The notes under the pieces were generated by a model. It saw only the letters and a list, made by a program, of their open reading frames with translations. It was not told the DNA's origin and ran no database searches. Both the position numbers and the translations under genes were made by a program. 64,000 nucleotides of DNA from Pseudomonas marginalis (GTDB taxonomy: Bacteria; Pseudomonadota; Gammaproteobacteria; Pseudomonadales; Pseudomonadaceae), in the NCBI RefSeq assembly GCF_900105325.1, contig NZ_FNSU01000001.1:1240001-1304000 (forward strand), written 5' to 3'. Every line of letters starts with the position of its first letter. Position 1 is the first letter of the stretch. Positions 26,796-35,252 of the stretch are shown one piece after another.

Positions 26796-28784
26796 ATGAC
26801 GTCTGCATTGTTTATTCCGGAACTGGGCCAGTTGGCGATGATCCTCGCCCTGTGCTTTGCCATCGTCCAGGCGGTGGTGCCGTTGCTCGGTGCCTGGCGC
26901 GGTGACCGCCTGTGGATGAGCCTGGCGCAGCCGGCGGCCTGGGGCCAGTGTGCGTTCCTGGTGTTCGCGTTCGGCTGCCTGACCTACGCCTTTATGACCG
27001 ACGACTTTTCCGTCGCCTATGTAGCCAATAACTCCAACAGCGCCTTGCCCTGGTACTACAAGTTCAGCGCGGTGTGGGGCGCCCACGAAGGCTCGCTGCT
27101 GCTGTGGGCGTTGATCCTCGGCGGCTGGACCTTCGCGGTGTCGGTGTTCTCGCGCCAGTTGCCGCAAGTCATGCTCGCACGGGTGTTGGCGGTGATGGGC
27201 ATGATCAGCATCGGCTTCCTGCTGTTCCTGATCATGACCTCCAACCCGTTCACCCGCATCCTGCCGCAGATCCCTGCGGACGGTCACGACCTCAACCCGC
27301 TGCTGCAGGACATCGGCCTGATCGTGCACCCGCCGATGCTCTACATGGGCTACGTGGGTTTCTCCGTGGCCTTTGCCTTCGCCATTGCCGCCCTGCTTGG
27401 CGGGCGTCTCGATGCGGCCTGGGCGCGCTGGTCGCGGCCGTGGACCATCGTCGCCTGGGCGTTCCTCGGCATCGGCATCACCCTCGGTTCGTGGTGGGCC
27501 TACTACGAACTCGGCTGGGGCGGCTGGTGGTTCTGGGACCCGGTGGAAAACGCGTCCTTCATGCCATGGCTGGTCGGCACTGCACTGATTCACTCGTTGG
27601 CCGTCACCGAAAAACGCGGCGTGTTCAAGAGCTGGACCGTGTTGCTGGCCATCGCGGCATTTTCCCTCAGCCTGCTCGGCACCTTCCTCGTGCGTTCGGG
27701 CGTGTTGACCTCGGTGCATGCGTTTGCCTCCGACCCGGAGCGCGGTGTGTTCATCCTGATCTTCCTGCTGTTTGTGGTCGGCGGCTCCCTCACCCTGTTC
27801 GCCCTGCGCGCACCGGTGGTCAAGAGCCAGGTCGGCTTCAACCTGTGGTCGCGGGAAACCCTGCTGCTGGGCAATAACCTGGTGCTGGTGGTGGCCGCGT
27901 CGATGATCCTGCTCGGCACCTTGTACCCCTTGGTGCTGGATGCCCTGAGCGGCGCCAAGCTGTCCGTCGGCCCGCCGTACTTCAACGCGTTGTTTATTCC
28001 GTTGATGGGCCTGTTGATGGGGGTGATGGCGGTCGGTGTGCTGGTGCGCTGGAAGGACACCCCGGTCAAATGGCTGGCCGGCATGTTGATGCCGGTGCTG
28101 CTCGGCAGCGTGGCCCTGGCCGTGGTCGCCGGTATCGCCTATGGCGACTTCAACTGGGCGGTGCTCGCCACCTTCCTGCTCGCCGCCTGGGTACTGCTGG
28201 CCGGTGTGCGTGACATCGTCGACAAGACCCGCCACAAAGGCCTGGTCAAAGGCCTGCCGACCCTCACCCGCAGCTACTGGGGCATGCAGATCGCCCACAT
28301 CGGCATCGCCGTGTGCGCCCTCGGCGTGGTGCTCTCCAGCCAGAACAGCGCCGAGCGCGACCTGCGTCTGGCGCCGGGCGAGTCCATGGACCTGGCCGGT
28401 TACCAGTTCATCTTCGAAGGCGCCAAGCACTTCGAAGGGCCGAACTTCACGTCAGACAAAGGCACCGTGCGCGTAGTGCGTAACGGTAAAGAGATCGCCG
28501 TGCTGCACCCGGAAAAACGCCTGTACACCGTGCAGAGTTCGATGATGACCGAAGCCGGTATCGACGCCGGTTTCACCCGTGACCTCTACGTGGCCCTGGG
28601 TGAACCCCTGGGCGAGGGCGCCTGGGCCGTGCGCGTGCATGTGAAACCGTTCGTGCGCTGGATCTGGTTCGGTGGTTTGCTCACCGGCTTTGGTGGTTTG
28701 CTCGCGGCACTGGATCGCCGGTATCGGGTCAAGGTCAAGAGCCGGGTGCGTGAAGCGCTGGGCCTGCAAGGAGCGGCGGTATGA
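26796..28784 (+). CDS. ccmF: Cytochrome c heme lyase subunit CcmF
   Basis: 662-residue multi-spanning membrane protein that ligates heme to apocytochrome c with CcmH and CcmI. The WWD motif is GWGGWWFWDPVENASFMPW (about residue 240), with conserved His in IVHPPMLYMGY and TALIHSLAVTEKRG. The ATG at 26796 fits AAGGAGG, 8 bases before it; a GTG one codon earlier is less well placed. It overlaps dsbE by 4 bases. Confidence 0.94.
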   Translation: MTSALFIPELGQLAMILALCFAIVQAVVPLLGAWRGDRLWMSLAQPAAWGQCAFLVFAFGCLTYAFMTDDFSVAYVANNSNSALPWYYKFSAVWGAHEGSLLLWALILGGWTFAVSVFSRQLPQVMLARVLAVMGMISIGFLLFLIMTSNPFTRILPQIPADGHDLNPLLQDIGLIVHPPMLYMGYVGFSVAFAFAIAALLGGRLDAAWARWSRPWTIVAWAFLGIGITLGSWWAYYELGWGGWWFWDPVENASFMPWLVGTALIHSLAVTEKRGVFKSWTVLLAIAAFSLSLLGTFLVRSGVLTSVHAFASDPERGVFILIFLLFVVGGSLTLFALRAPVVKSQVGFNLWSRETLLLGNNLVLVVAASMILLGTLYPLVLDALSGAKLSVGPPYFNALFIPLMGLLMGVMAVGVLVRWKDTPVKWLAGMLMPVLLGSVALAVVAGIAYGDFNWAVLATFLLAAWVLLAGVRDIVDKTRHKGLVKGLPTLTRSYWGMQIAHIGIAVCALGVVLSSQNSAERDLRLAPGESMDLAGYQFIFEGAKHFEGPNFTSDKGTVRVVRNGKEIAVLHPEKRLYTVQSSMMTEAGIDAGFTRDLYVALGEPLGEGAWAVRVHVKPFVRWIWFGGLLTGFGGLLAALDRRYRVKVKSRVREALGLQGAAV

Positions 28785-29317
28785 AGCGTTGGTTGATGGT
28801 CGTGCCGCTGGCCCTGTTTCTGGTAGTGGCGGTATTCCTGTATCGCGGCTTGTACCTGGACCCGGCCGAGCTGCCCTCGGCGATGATCGGCAAGCCGTTC
28901 CCCGCGTTCAGCCTGCCGACCGTGCAGGGTGACAAGACCCTGACCCAGGCCGACCTGCTCGGCAAACCGGCGCTGGTCAACGTGTGGGGCACCTGGTGCA
29001 TCTCCTGCCGCGTCGAGCACCCGGTGCTGAACAAGCTGGCCGAGAAGGGCGTCGTGATCTACGGCATAAACTACAAGGACGACAACGCGGCGGCCTTGAA
29101 GTGGCTGGCGGAATTCCACAATCCCTACCAGCTGGATATCCGTGATGAGGACGGCAACCTCGGTTTGAACCTCGGCGTGTATGGCGCCCCGGAAACCTTC
29201 TTTATCGATGCCAAGGGTGTGATCCGCGACAAATACGTCGGCGTGATCGACGAAGTGGTGTGGCGCGAGCAACTGGCCGCCAAGTATCAGGCGCTGGTCG
29301 ACGAGGCCAAGCCATGA
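28781..29317 (+). CDS. dsbE: Periplasmic thiol:disulfide oxidoreductase DsbE/CcmG
   Basis: 178-residue membrane-anchored thioredoxin-fold protein. The N-terminal anchor is about residues 4-22. The active site is WGTWCISCRVEHP, and the groove motif YGAPETFFID contains the cis-Pro. It reduces the disulfide of apocytochrome c or CcmH before heme attachment. Overlaps by 4 bases on both sides confirm operon membership. Confidence 0.94.
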   Translation: MKRWLMVVPLALFLVVAVFLYRGLYLDPAELPSAMIGKPFPAFSLPTVQGDKTLTQADLLGKPALVNVWGTWCISCRVEHPVLNKLAEKGVVIYGINYKDDNAAALKWLAEFHNPYQLDIRDEDGNLGLNLGVYGAPETFFIDAKGVIRDKYVGVIDEVVWREQLAAKYQALVDEAKP

Positions 29318-29787
29318 AGCGCCTGTTAGCCGCTGCCGTGCTGGCGCTGGGCTTGGCCGGGGTGGCCCACGCTGCCATCGACACTTACGAATTCGCCAAG
29401 GACAGTGACCGCGAGCGTTTCCGCGAACTGACCAAGGAGCTGCGCTGCCCCAAGTGCCAGAACCAGGACATCGCCGACTCCAACGCGCCCATCGCCGCCG
29501 ACCTGCGCAAGGAAATCTTCCGCATGCTGGGGGAGGGCAAGGACAACCAGCAGATCATCGACTTCATGGTCGACCGCTACGGTGATTTCGTGCGCTACAA
29601 ACCGGCCCTCACCGGCAAGACCGCGTTGCTCTGGTTCGGCCCCGCCGGGCTGCTGCTGGCCGGCGTGGTGGTGATGGCCGTGATCGTCCGCCGTCGCCGC
29701 GCCGCGCCTACCGATGGTTCCGACGCGCTATCCCCCGAAGAGCGTAAACGCCTCGACCAATTGCTGGACACCAAGACTGATGATTGA
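29314..29787 (+). CDS. ccmH: Cytochrome c maturation protein CcmH
   Basis: 157 residues: a signal peptide (ending AGVAHA), then the periplasmic domain with the redox motif LRCPKCQNQDIADSNAP, and a C-terminal TM helix (LLWFGPAGLLLAGVVVMAVIV). It presents reduced apocytochrome to CcmF. As in other Pseudomonas, CcmH lacks the TPR part, which is encoded by the separate ccmI. Confidence 0.93.
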   Translation: MKRLLAAAVLALGLAGVAHAAIDTYEFAKDSDRERFRELTKELRCPKCQNQDIADSNAPIAADLRKEIFRMLGEGKDNQQIIDFMVDRYGDFVRYKPALTGKTALLWFGPAGLLLAGVVVMAVIVRRRRAAPTDGSDALSPEERKRLDQLLDTKTDD

Positions 29788-30970
29788 TTTCTGGCTCGCA
29801 GCCGGCTTGCTGCTTCTGATTGCCCTGAGTTTCCTGTTGATCCCTGTGTTGCGTGGCCGCCGCGCCCAGCGTGAAGAGGATCGCACCGCGCTGAACGTGG
29901 CGCTTTACCAAGAACGTGTGGCCGAGCTGCAAGTGCAGCAGGACGAAGGTGTGCTCGACGCCGCGCAGCTCGACAGCGGCCGCGCCGAAGCCGCCCGCGA
30001 GCTGCTGGCCGACACCGAAGGCGTGGAAAAGCCCCGCGAATCGCGCCTGGGCAAGCCGCTGCCGTTGCTCGCCGCCATCCTTGTGCCGGTGCTCGGCCTT
30101 GGCCTGTATATGCATTTCGGTGCCAGCGACAAGGTTGAACTGACCCGCGAGTTTTCCCAACCGCCGGTGTCCATGGAAGACATGACCCAGCGCCTGGAAC
30201 GCGCCGCCGCCGCCCAACCGGACTCGGCGGAAGGCCTGTACTTCCTCGGTCGCGCCTATATGGCCCAGGATCGTTCCGCCGATGCCGCCAAGGTCTTCGA
30301 GCGTACCGTGGCGCTGGCCGGGCGCCAGCCGGAACTGCTCGGCCAGTGGGCCCAGGCGCAGTACTTTGCCGACAACAAACAGTGGTCGCCCAAGGTCCAG
30401 GCGCTGACCGACGAAGCCTTGAAGCTTGACCCGAAGGAAGTCACCAGCCTCGGCCTGCTCGGTATCGCCGCGTTCGAAGGCCAGCGTTATCAAGAGGCAA
30501 TCGACTACTGGAAGCGTCTGCTGGCCCAACTGCCGGCGCAAGACAATTCTCGTGTCGCGCTGCAAGGTGGCATCGACCGCGCAGCCGAGAAGTTGAAAGA
30601 GAGCGGCGGCACCGTCGCCCCGGCGCCTGGGGCGGTTCTTAAAGTGCGCGTGGATTTGTCCGCGGATGTTAAGGCCAAATCCCTGCCTACCGACAGCGTA
30701 TTTATCTTCGCCCGCGCCGTCAGCGGCCCGCCGGCACCCTTGGCGGCCAAGCGCGTCACCGTTGCCGAGTTGCCTGTCACCGTCGAACTCGGCGATGCCG
30801 ACGCGATGATGCCGCAGTTGAAACTGTCCAACTTCCCCGAAGTCCAACTGGTTGCGCGCATATCCCGGGCCGGTCAACCGACCACCGGCGAGTGGATCGG
30901 CCGCAGCCAACCCCTGGCCAGCACCACCACTGCGCTGCAGCAGCTGACCATCGACAGTCCGGACAAGTAA
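29780..30970 (+). CDS. ccmI: Cytochrome c maturation TPR protein CcmI (CycH)
   Basis: 396 residues. Two N-terminal TM helices (about 3-23 and 90-112) flank a helical cytoplasmic loop. The periplasmic part has TPR-like helices (AEGLYFLGRAYMAQDRSADAAKVFERTVAL) and an all-beta C-terminal domain. It chaperones apocytochrome c and hands it to CcmFH. The ATG overlaps ccmH by 8 bases. Confidence 0.92.
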   Translation: MIDFWLAAGLLLLIALSFLLIPVLRGRRAQREEDRTALNVALYQERVAELQVQQDEGVLDAAQLDSGRAEAARELLADTEGVEKPRESRLGKPLPLLAAILVPVLGLGLYMHFGASDKVELTREFSQPPVSMEDMTQRLERAAAAQPDSAEGLYFLGRAYMAQDRSADAAKVFERTVALAGRQPELLGQWAQAQYFADNKQWSPKVQALTDEALKLDPKEVTSLGLLGIAAFEGQRYQEAIDYWKRLLAQLPAQDNSRVALQGGIDRAAEKLKESGGTVAPAPGAVLKVRVDLSADVKAKSLPTDSVFIFARAVSGPPAPLAAKRVTVAELPVTVELGDADAMMPQLKLSNFPEVQLVARISRAGQPTTGEWIGRSQPLASTTTALQQLTIDSPDK

Positions 30971-30986
30971 TTTCGAGGAAACGCCC

Positions 30987-31382
30987 ATGACCGCATTTGC
31001 ACGCATCACCCTGCTCAGCCTGGTACTGGGCCTGAGCGCCTGTGCGGTCCACCGCCCACCGCCTGCGCCGACCGGCCCGACCATCCCGCCGTCAGGCCCT
31101 TCGACCCAGCCGAGCACCAAGCCCTCTGGCCCGGTGACCCCGCCGCCGAAGCCACTGCCGACCAAATCACCCACCTTCGCCCCACCACCGGGCGCCGCCA
31201 GCCACTGGGACGGCAAGATGCAGGTGTACGTGCTGGACGACCAGCCCGACACCTTCTACCGCCAGCGCACCTACTACCGCTGGAGCAACGGCTGGAGCCG
31301 CTCCATCAGCCCCAACGGCCCATGGGAAGACACCGACGTGCAAGGCGTGCCGCCGGGATTGAGCAAGCAGTACGCGCAATGA
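30987..31382 (+). CDS. Proline-rich putative lipoprotein
   Basis: 131 residues. A signal peptide with lipobox LSAC (about residues 16-19) is followed by about 50 residues rich in Pro, Thr and Ser. A short C-terminal domain has several Trp and Tyr (VYVLDDQPDTFYRQRTYYRW; GPWEDTDVQGVPPG). GAGGAAA lies 5-10 bases before the ATG. It follows ccmI by 16 bases, so it may be the last gene of the ccm operon. Function unknown. Its last 25 bases recur imperfectly at 31783-31809. Confidence 0.82.
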   Translation: MTAFARITLLSLVLGLSACAVHRPPPAPTGPTIPPSGPSTQPSTKPSGPVTPPPKPLPTKSPTFAPPPGAASHWDGKMQVYVLDDQPDTFYRQRTYYRWSNGWSRSISPNGPWEDTDVQGVPPGLSKQYAQ

Positions 31383-31451
31383 CAAAAGGCGATCTTCGAG
31401 TCGCCTTCTTCATGCCTGTGAAACCCATTCTTCCAGACACTGGAGGGCAAA

Positions 31452-31541
31452 TGTAGGAGGGGGGCTTGCCCCCGATAGCGGTCTTTAAGTTGATTAATGC
31501 CTGACTGACCTCCCGCTATCGGGAGCAAGCCCCCTCCCACA
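31452..31541. repeat. REP-type palindrome
   Basis: The arm TGTAGGAGGGGGGCTTGCCC starting at 31452 is mirrored by GGGAGCAAGCCCCCTCCCAC ending at 31540, with about 30 bases of spacer. It may end the ccm operon transcript. Confidence 0.85.
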
Positions 31542-31558
31542 GGAGATCTCCTCGGCCA

Positions 31559-31750
31559 TCAAGCCACAGTACACTCCCGCTCCAGTGCCGCACCCCCTAA
31601 CAACTGCGCAATCTCAACCATCCGTACCACCGCTAGCACCTGCTTGCGGCTTGAATCATCTTCAAATGGGGCGATGTTGGCTCTGGAAGATTTTGAATTG
31701 AAGATACTTCCGGCTGTCTCGCCCTTTGAAACGGACTGAATCACCGCCAC
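31559..31750 (-). CDS. Small hypothetical ORF
   Basis: 63 codons from a GTG, encoding a soluble peptide (AVIQSVSKGETAGSIFNSKS at the start, LAVVRMVEIAQLLGGAALER near the end). No ribosome site is evident and composition is less GC-rich than the neighbours. The C-terminal helix resembles the ends of small Pseudomonas-specific proteins of unknown function, but I cannot assign a family. It may be a remnant. Confidence 0.35.
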   Translation of the reverse strand: MAVIQSVSKGETAGSIFNSKSSRANIAPFEDDSSRKQVLAVVRMVEIAQLLGGAALERECTVA

Positions 31751-31816
31751 AGGCGACTTTCAAAAAACTCACCAACCCATCAGGGTTGAGCAAGCACTAC
31801 GCCCAGCAAATATTGA

Positions 31817-31984
31817 GGCGGCGCGCACTTCAGTAACGTGGTCGCTGCCGAGGGATTGCTGGATATACTTTCCAGTGCGGGGAAAATCGCCATTGGCCTG
31901 CGCGCCGACCTGGTCCAAGCCAGGAGTCGCGCAGGGCTACCCGTGGTGCAACCAATCTGGCAACAAGCGAAGAGGATGTTTTGA
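31817..31984 (+). pseudogene. phnM: 3' remnant of phnM (C-P lyase pathway)
   Basis: An open frame without start encodes AGKIAIGLRADLVQARSRAG then LPVVQPIWQQAKRMF and a stop. This is the C-terminal end of the amidohydrolase PhnM (IA.G.RADLV...GLPVV...W..G/AKR). Only about the last 40 of roughly 380 residues remain. The frame is closed upstream by TGA at 31814. The stop overlaps the phnN start by 4 bases, the normal arrangement in phn operons, so phnN has kept its native context while everything upstream was lost. Confidence 0.75.
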
Positions 31985-32556
31985 TGGCGGGCAGGTTGAT
32001 CTATCTCATCGGGCCATCGGGTTCGGGCAAGGACAGCCTGCTGGAGGCTGCACGCCCGCGGTTGGCCGAGCGCGGTTGCCGGATTGTGCGCCGCGTGATC
32101 ACGCGCTCGGCGGAAGCGGTGGGCGAGGCGGCCCAGGGCGTCAGCCCGGAGCAATTCGCCGTGATGCAGGCCGAGGGTGCGTTTGCCCTCAGCTGGCACG
32201 CCAACGGGTTGTCCTACGGCATCCCCAAGGTCATCGACGAATGGCTGGCAGCGGGGGAGGACGTGCTGGTCAATGGTTCTCGCGCGCACCTGGCGCAGAC
32301 CCGCGAGCGCTACCCGGATGTGTGGGTGCTGTTGCTGGCGGTGGATCAAGCCGTATTGCGCCAGCGCCTGGTGGCGCGGGGGCGTGAGGCCCAGGCGGAT
32401 ATCGAGGAGCGTCTGGCGCGCAATGCACGGTTCACCGCCGAACTGATCGCCGGCAATGGCTCGGGGTTGTTTGTGCTGGATAACTCCGGGCCACTGGAAC
32501 ACACGGTCGAGCGCCTGCTGTGTTGCCTGAACCAGGGGCATTGCGTATGGGCCTGA
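31984..32556 (+). CDS. phnN: Ribose 1,5-bisphosphate phosphokinase PhnN
   Basis: 190-residue guanylate-kinase-like P-loop enzyme that makes PRPP from ribose 1,5-bisphosphate in phosphonate breakdown. The P-loop is YLIGPSGSGKDSLL; other family motifs are RRVITRSAEAVGE, FALSWHANGLSYGIP and VLVNGSR. The frame is intact and of normal length. No other complete phn gene is in the window; only a phnM tail precedes it. It may be retained for PRPP supply or be decaying. Its own promoter is not obvious. Confidence 0.88.
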   Translation: MAGRLIYLIGPSGSGKDSLLEAARPRLAERGCRIVRRVITRSAEAVGEAAQGVSPEQFAVMQAEGAFALSWHANGLSYGIPKVIDEWLAAGEDVLVNGSRAHLAQTRERYPDVWVLLLAVDQAVLRQRLVARGREAQADIEERLARNARFTAELIAGNGSGLFVLDNSGPLEHTVERLLCCLNQGHCVWA

Positions 32557-32920
32557 CCCTGCCTGCACCGGTGACGTGCGGGGCATGTCAAGCGGCGAGA
32601 TCCTGACATGCAGCGAATTCGGCGGAAAACCTTAAGTGCATGTATCTGGGTGAGGCCGGATTTGGTGTAGTCAAATCAGCACGGTTTTGTAGGATTATGT
32701 TTTTTTCCTGAAAATCCAATAAGTTTTTTTGCGCGAAAGTGTGTGTTCAGTTGTTTAAATTGCAAGTGGTTTAGTGCCTGTCTTAGCGCATGTTGCGCCG
32801 CCTTAGTGTGTTTCAGTACGAACTAAATCAGCGCTGTCCTGAGCGTTTTCTGCATGGGAGTTTATTGCGTCGATTCTGATTGACTCGACTCATTAACTTA
32901 CTATAGGGAGCGCACTGCCC
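32557..32920. other. AT-richer leader before the metalloprotease gene
   Basis: 364 bases without a gene. Base composition drops markedly in AT-content terms compared with the flanks (for example TAAGTTTTTTTGCGCGAAAG and GTTTAAATTGCAAGTGG, 32720-32775). It probably holds the promoter of the metalloprotease. GGGAG at 32906-32910 may be its ribosome site. I see no clear operator. Confidence 0.5.
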
Positions 32921-34405
32921 ATGATTTGCTCTGAACGTTCTCGGCTCAACTTCTCACTTGAAAACCTGCCGCCTTCCGATCCTGGCCCCTATGGTGTGGG
33001 CGCCGGTCGCAAACCAACCTTCACGACGGAACAGGCCGGAAAGTACATCACCCGCAATAATCTGCATTTCCACGACCGTAATGGCGACAAGCGGATCGAC
33101 CTCTCCTATACGGTAGACCCGACGTTCAGCGTCGCGCAGCAACGCCGAGTGCGCCAGGCGGTGCAATATTGGGAGGACGTGGCCAACATCAGTTTCAAGG
33201 AACGGGCAGCCGGCGCCGACGGCACGGTCCACATCAAAAACAACCCGCGCGGTGACCGTGGCGTCGCCAGCTCACCCTCCCGCGGCATTACCACCACCAC
33301 GGCCACGGTCGGCACACTGCGAGAAAGTAGTTCGCCGGCGCAGGGCAGTCACTTTTCAGTCACTACCGTGCATGAAATCGGCCACGCCATCGGCCTGCAG
33401 CATCCGGGTGACTACAATGGCGGCGGTGCTGATTACAACAATGGTGCCAGGTATGCCGGCGATACAAAGGCACGCAGTGTGATGAGCTACTGGTCGGAGA
33501 CGAACCAGGCCGGCCATGATTTTCGGTATTCGAATCCCTCTGCCCCGATGATGGATGACATCGCAGCCGTTCAGCGGCTCTATGGGGCCAATCACAAAAC
33601 CCGCAACACCGACACCACCTACGGTTTCAATTCCAATACCGGCCGCGACGCCATGACCCTCACCAGTGCCAGGGATAAAGCTATCTTTTGCATATGGGAT
33701 GGGGGCGGTAACGACACCCTGGATTGTTCCGGGTTTTCCCAGAACCAGAACATCAATTTGAACGCCGAGTCGTTTTCCGATGTGGGCGGCTTGAAGGGCA
33801 ATGTTTCCATCGCCAAGGGCTGCGTGGTTGAAAACGCCATCGGTGGGGCCGGACGTGATGTCTTGACGGGGAATGAGGCGGACAATCGGCTCAAGGGCGG
33901 CTTGGGTGCAGACAGGCTGCGGGGCGGCGGCGGGGCGGATATTTTTGACTACGACAAGGCCAGCGACTCCACACCGCAGCATCCTGATCTGATCGAGGAC
34001 TTTACCAGCGGGACGGACAAGATTGACGTCTCGGGTGCATTGAAAGAGGCGCGCGTCGGTGCCCTGACGTTCACTGATCGATTCTCTGGTCGCGCCGGCG
34101 AGGCATTGCTCAGGCACGACGCGGCCACCGGGCGTTCAAGCCTGGAGATAGATCTGAAGGGGAGCGGCAGCGCCGACCTGGTGGTCAAGAGCATTGGCCA
34201 GATCAAACCCGGCGATGTGCAGTGGCAGGGGCAAAAGCCGGAGGTTAAACCCGCACCGAAGGTTGTCCCCACACCGGCCCCTGCGCCGCCGCCGGATAGC
34301 AGCACGGACCCGCTTGCAGCGTTACGCGAGGTGATGATCAAGGCGTTCTCAGCCTTGTTGCAGTGGATACAAAACACTGTCCAGCCGTCGGATGCCCGCA
34401 GATAA
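32921..34405 (+). CDS. Serralysin-like RTX zinc metalloprotease (M10B)
   Basis: 494 residues related to AprA/serralysin, secreted alkaline proteases. Zinc ligands lie in VHEIGHAIGLQHPGDYNGG (about residues 151-163) with the Met-turn SVMSYWSETN. RTX calcium-binding glycine-rich repeats occupy about 305-345 (GGAGRDVLTGNEADNRL, GGLGADRLRGGGGADIF), followed by a beta-roll domain. There is no Sec signal, as expected for type I export. Unlike AprA, which ends with a hydrophobic secretion motif, this protein continues about 65 residues past the domain end. That tail is rich in Pro, Ala and Lys (KPAPKVVPTPAPAPPP) and ends with an amphipathic helix. No aprDEF exporter or inhibitor gene is adjacent. 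Confidence 0.87.
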   Translation: MICSERSRLNFSLENLPPSDPGPYGVGAGRKPTFTTEQAGKYITRNNLHFHDRNGDKRIDLSYTVDPTFSVAQQRRVRQAVQYWEDVANISFKERAAGADGTVHIKNNPRGDRGVASSPSRGITTTTATVGTLRESSSPAQGSHFSVTTVHEIGHAIGLQHPGDYNGGGADYNNGARYAGDTKARSVMSYWSETNQAGHDFRYSNPSAPMMDDIAAVQRLYGANHKTRNTDTTYGFNSNTGRDAMTLTSARDKAIFCIWDGGGNDTLDCSGFSQNQNINLNAESFSDVGGLKGNVSIAKGCVVENAIGGAGRDVLTGNEADNRLKGGLGADRLRGGGGADIFDYDKASDSTPQHPDLIEDFTSGTDKIDVSGALKEARVGALTFTDRFSGRAGEALLRHDAATGRSSLEIDLKGSGSADLVVKSIGQIKPGDVQWQGQKPEVKPAPKVVPTPAPAPPPDSSTDPLAALREVMIKAFSALLQWIQNTVQPSDARR

Positions 34406-34418
34406 CACTGCCATGACG

Positions 34419-34452
34419 AGGCGCTGACAGGCTCAAGCCTTGATCAGCGCCT
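34419..34452. terminator. Hairpin after the metalloprotease gene
   Basis: AGGCGCTGA (34419-34427) pairs with TCAGCGCCT (34444-34452), with an inner AGGCT/AGCCT stem. There is no T tract, so it may act as a pause or mRNA end. Confidence 0.45.
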
Positions 34453-34647
34453 GCCATGGTCGGCAAACGCCAGGGCCTTGGCCCTTGCAACGCACAGACA
34501 AGCCTGTGGGGAATGCCCATGGCATGTCACTCGGTTGGCGGTTTTCAACATCGCGCAAAACAACCATCAGTCAGCCTGACCTATTTTGTGCTTGAGTAAA
34601 GATAACTCTAGGGTTACTTTTATTTAGGCCGAGCCAAGGAGGCTGGT

Positions 34648-34836
34648 GTGCAAAGCAGGCTATTGATCAAGGAGCTGCAAGAGGCGGGTTGGGTGCTGGA
34701 TCGGGTCACGGGCAGTCATCATATTTTTACCCACCGCTATAACCCGTACACGATCCCGGTGCCGCATCCGAAGAAGGATCTGCCGCTGGGCACCATCAGA
34801 AGCATCAGGAAACGTGCCGGGCTGTTTCAGTTTTAA
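34648..34836 (+). CDS. hicA: HicA-family mRNA interferase toxin
   Basis: 62-residue double-stranded-RNA-binding-fold toxin. It has the GWVLDRVTGSHHIFTH segment with the catalytic His in GSHHIF, and PVPHPKKDLPLGTIRSIRK, the standard HicA ending. The start is GTG with AAGGAGG close before it. It precedes hicB by 11 bases. HicA cuts mRNA and is neutralised by HicB. Confidence 0.9.
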   Translation: MQSRLLIKELQEAGWVLDRVTGSHHIFTHRYNPYTIPVPHPKKDLPLGTIRSIRKRAGLFQF

Positions 34837-34847
34837 GGAGAGCATTC

Positions 34848-35252
34848 ATGCAATACCCAATCTGTATCGAATGGGGCGATGACTTCACCGCCACCGGAAT
34901 CCAGATCCCCGATATTCCAGGCGCAGTCACCGCCGGGGACAGTTTCGAAGAGGCCTACAACGCCGCTGTGGAAGTCGCGCACATCCTGCTGCAGGAGATC
35001 GCCGCAGAGGGCGGGGTGATTCCGATGCCAACGTCGGTGGCCGATCATCACACCCACGAAGACTACGCCGGGATGGGCTGGGGCATGCTGGAGCTGGACA
35101 TCTCGCCGTATCTGGGCAAGACCGAGAAGGTCAATGTGACCTTGCCCGGCTATGTCATCCAGCGAATCGACCGGTATGTGCGCGAGCACAAGGTCAAAAG
35201 CCGCTCGTCATTTCTGGCGGATGCGGCTTTGGAGAAGTTGGTGCGTTCCTAG
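34848..35252 (+). CDS. hicB: HicB-family antitoxin
   Basis: 134 residues. The N-terminal RNase-H-like domain (YPICIEWGDDFTATGIQIPD, then SFEEAYNAAVEVAHILLQEI) binds HicA. The C-terminal ribbon-helix-helix (KVNVTLPGYVIQRIDRYVRE) should bind the operon promoter for autoregulation. AAGGAGAG precedes the ATG. The stop overlaps the end of the convergent MFS gene by 4 bases. Confidence 0.9.
   Translation: MQYPICIEWGDDFTATGIQIPDIPGAVTAGDSFEEAYNAAVEVAHILLQEIAAEGGVIPMPTSVADHHTHEDYAGMGWGMLELDISPYLGKTEKVNVTLPGYVIQRIDRYVREHKVKSRSSFLADAALEKLVRS

Noticed and set aside
26292..28430. 712-codon open frame on the minus strand
   Set aside because: It lies entirely antisense to ccmE/ccmF, and its translation is a His/Gln/Arg-rich low-complexity product typical of the reverse complement of GC-rich membrane protein genes.
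29708..31252. 514-codon open frame on the minus strand
   Set aside because: It is antisense to ccmI and the lipoprotein gene, both well supported by overlaps and motifs.
34648..35252. hicAB as part of a larger defence island
   Set aside because: Neighbours are an MFS exporter and a metalloprotease; no nuclease, methylase or other defence gene accompanies it.
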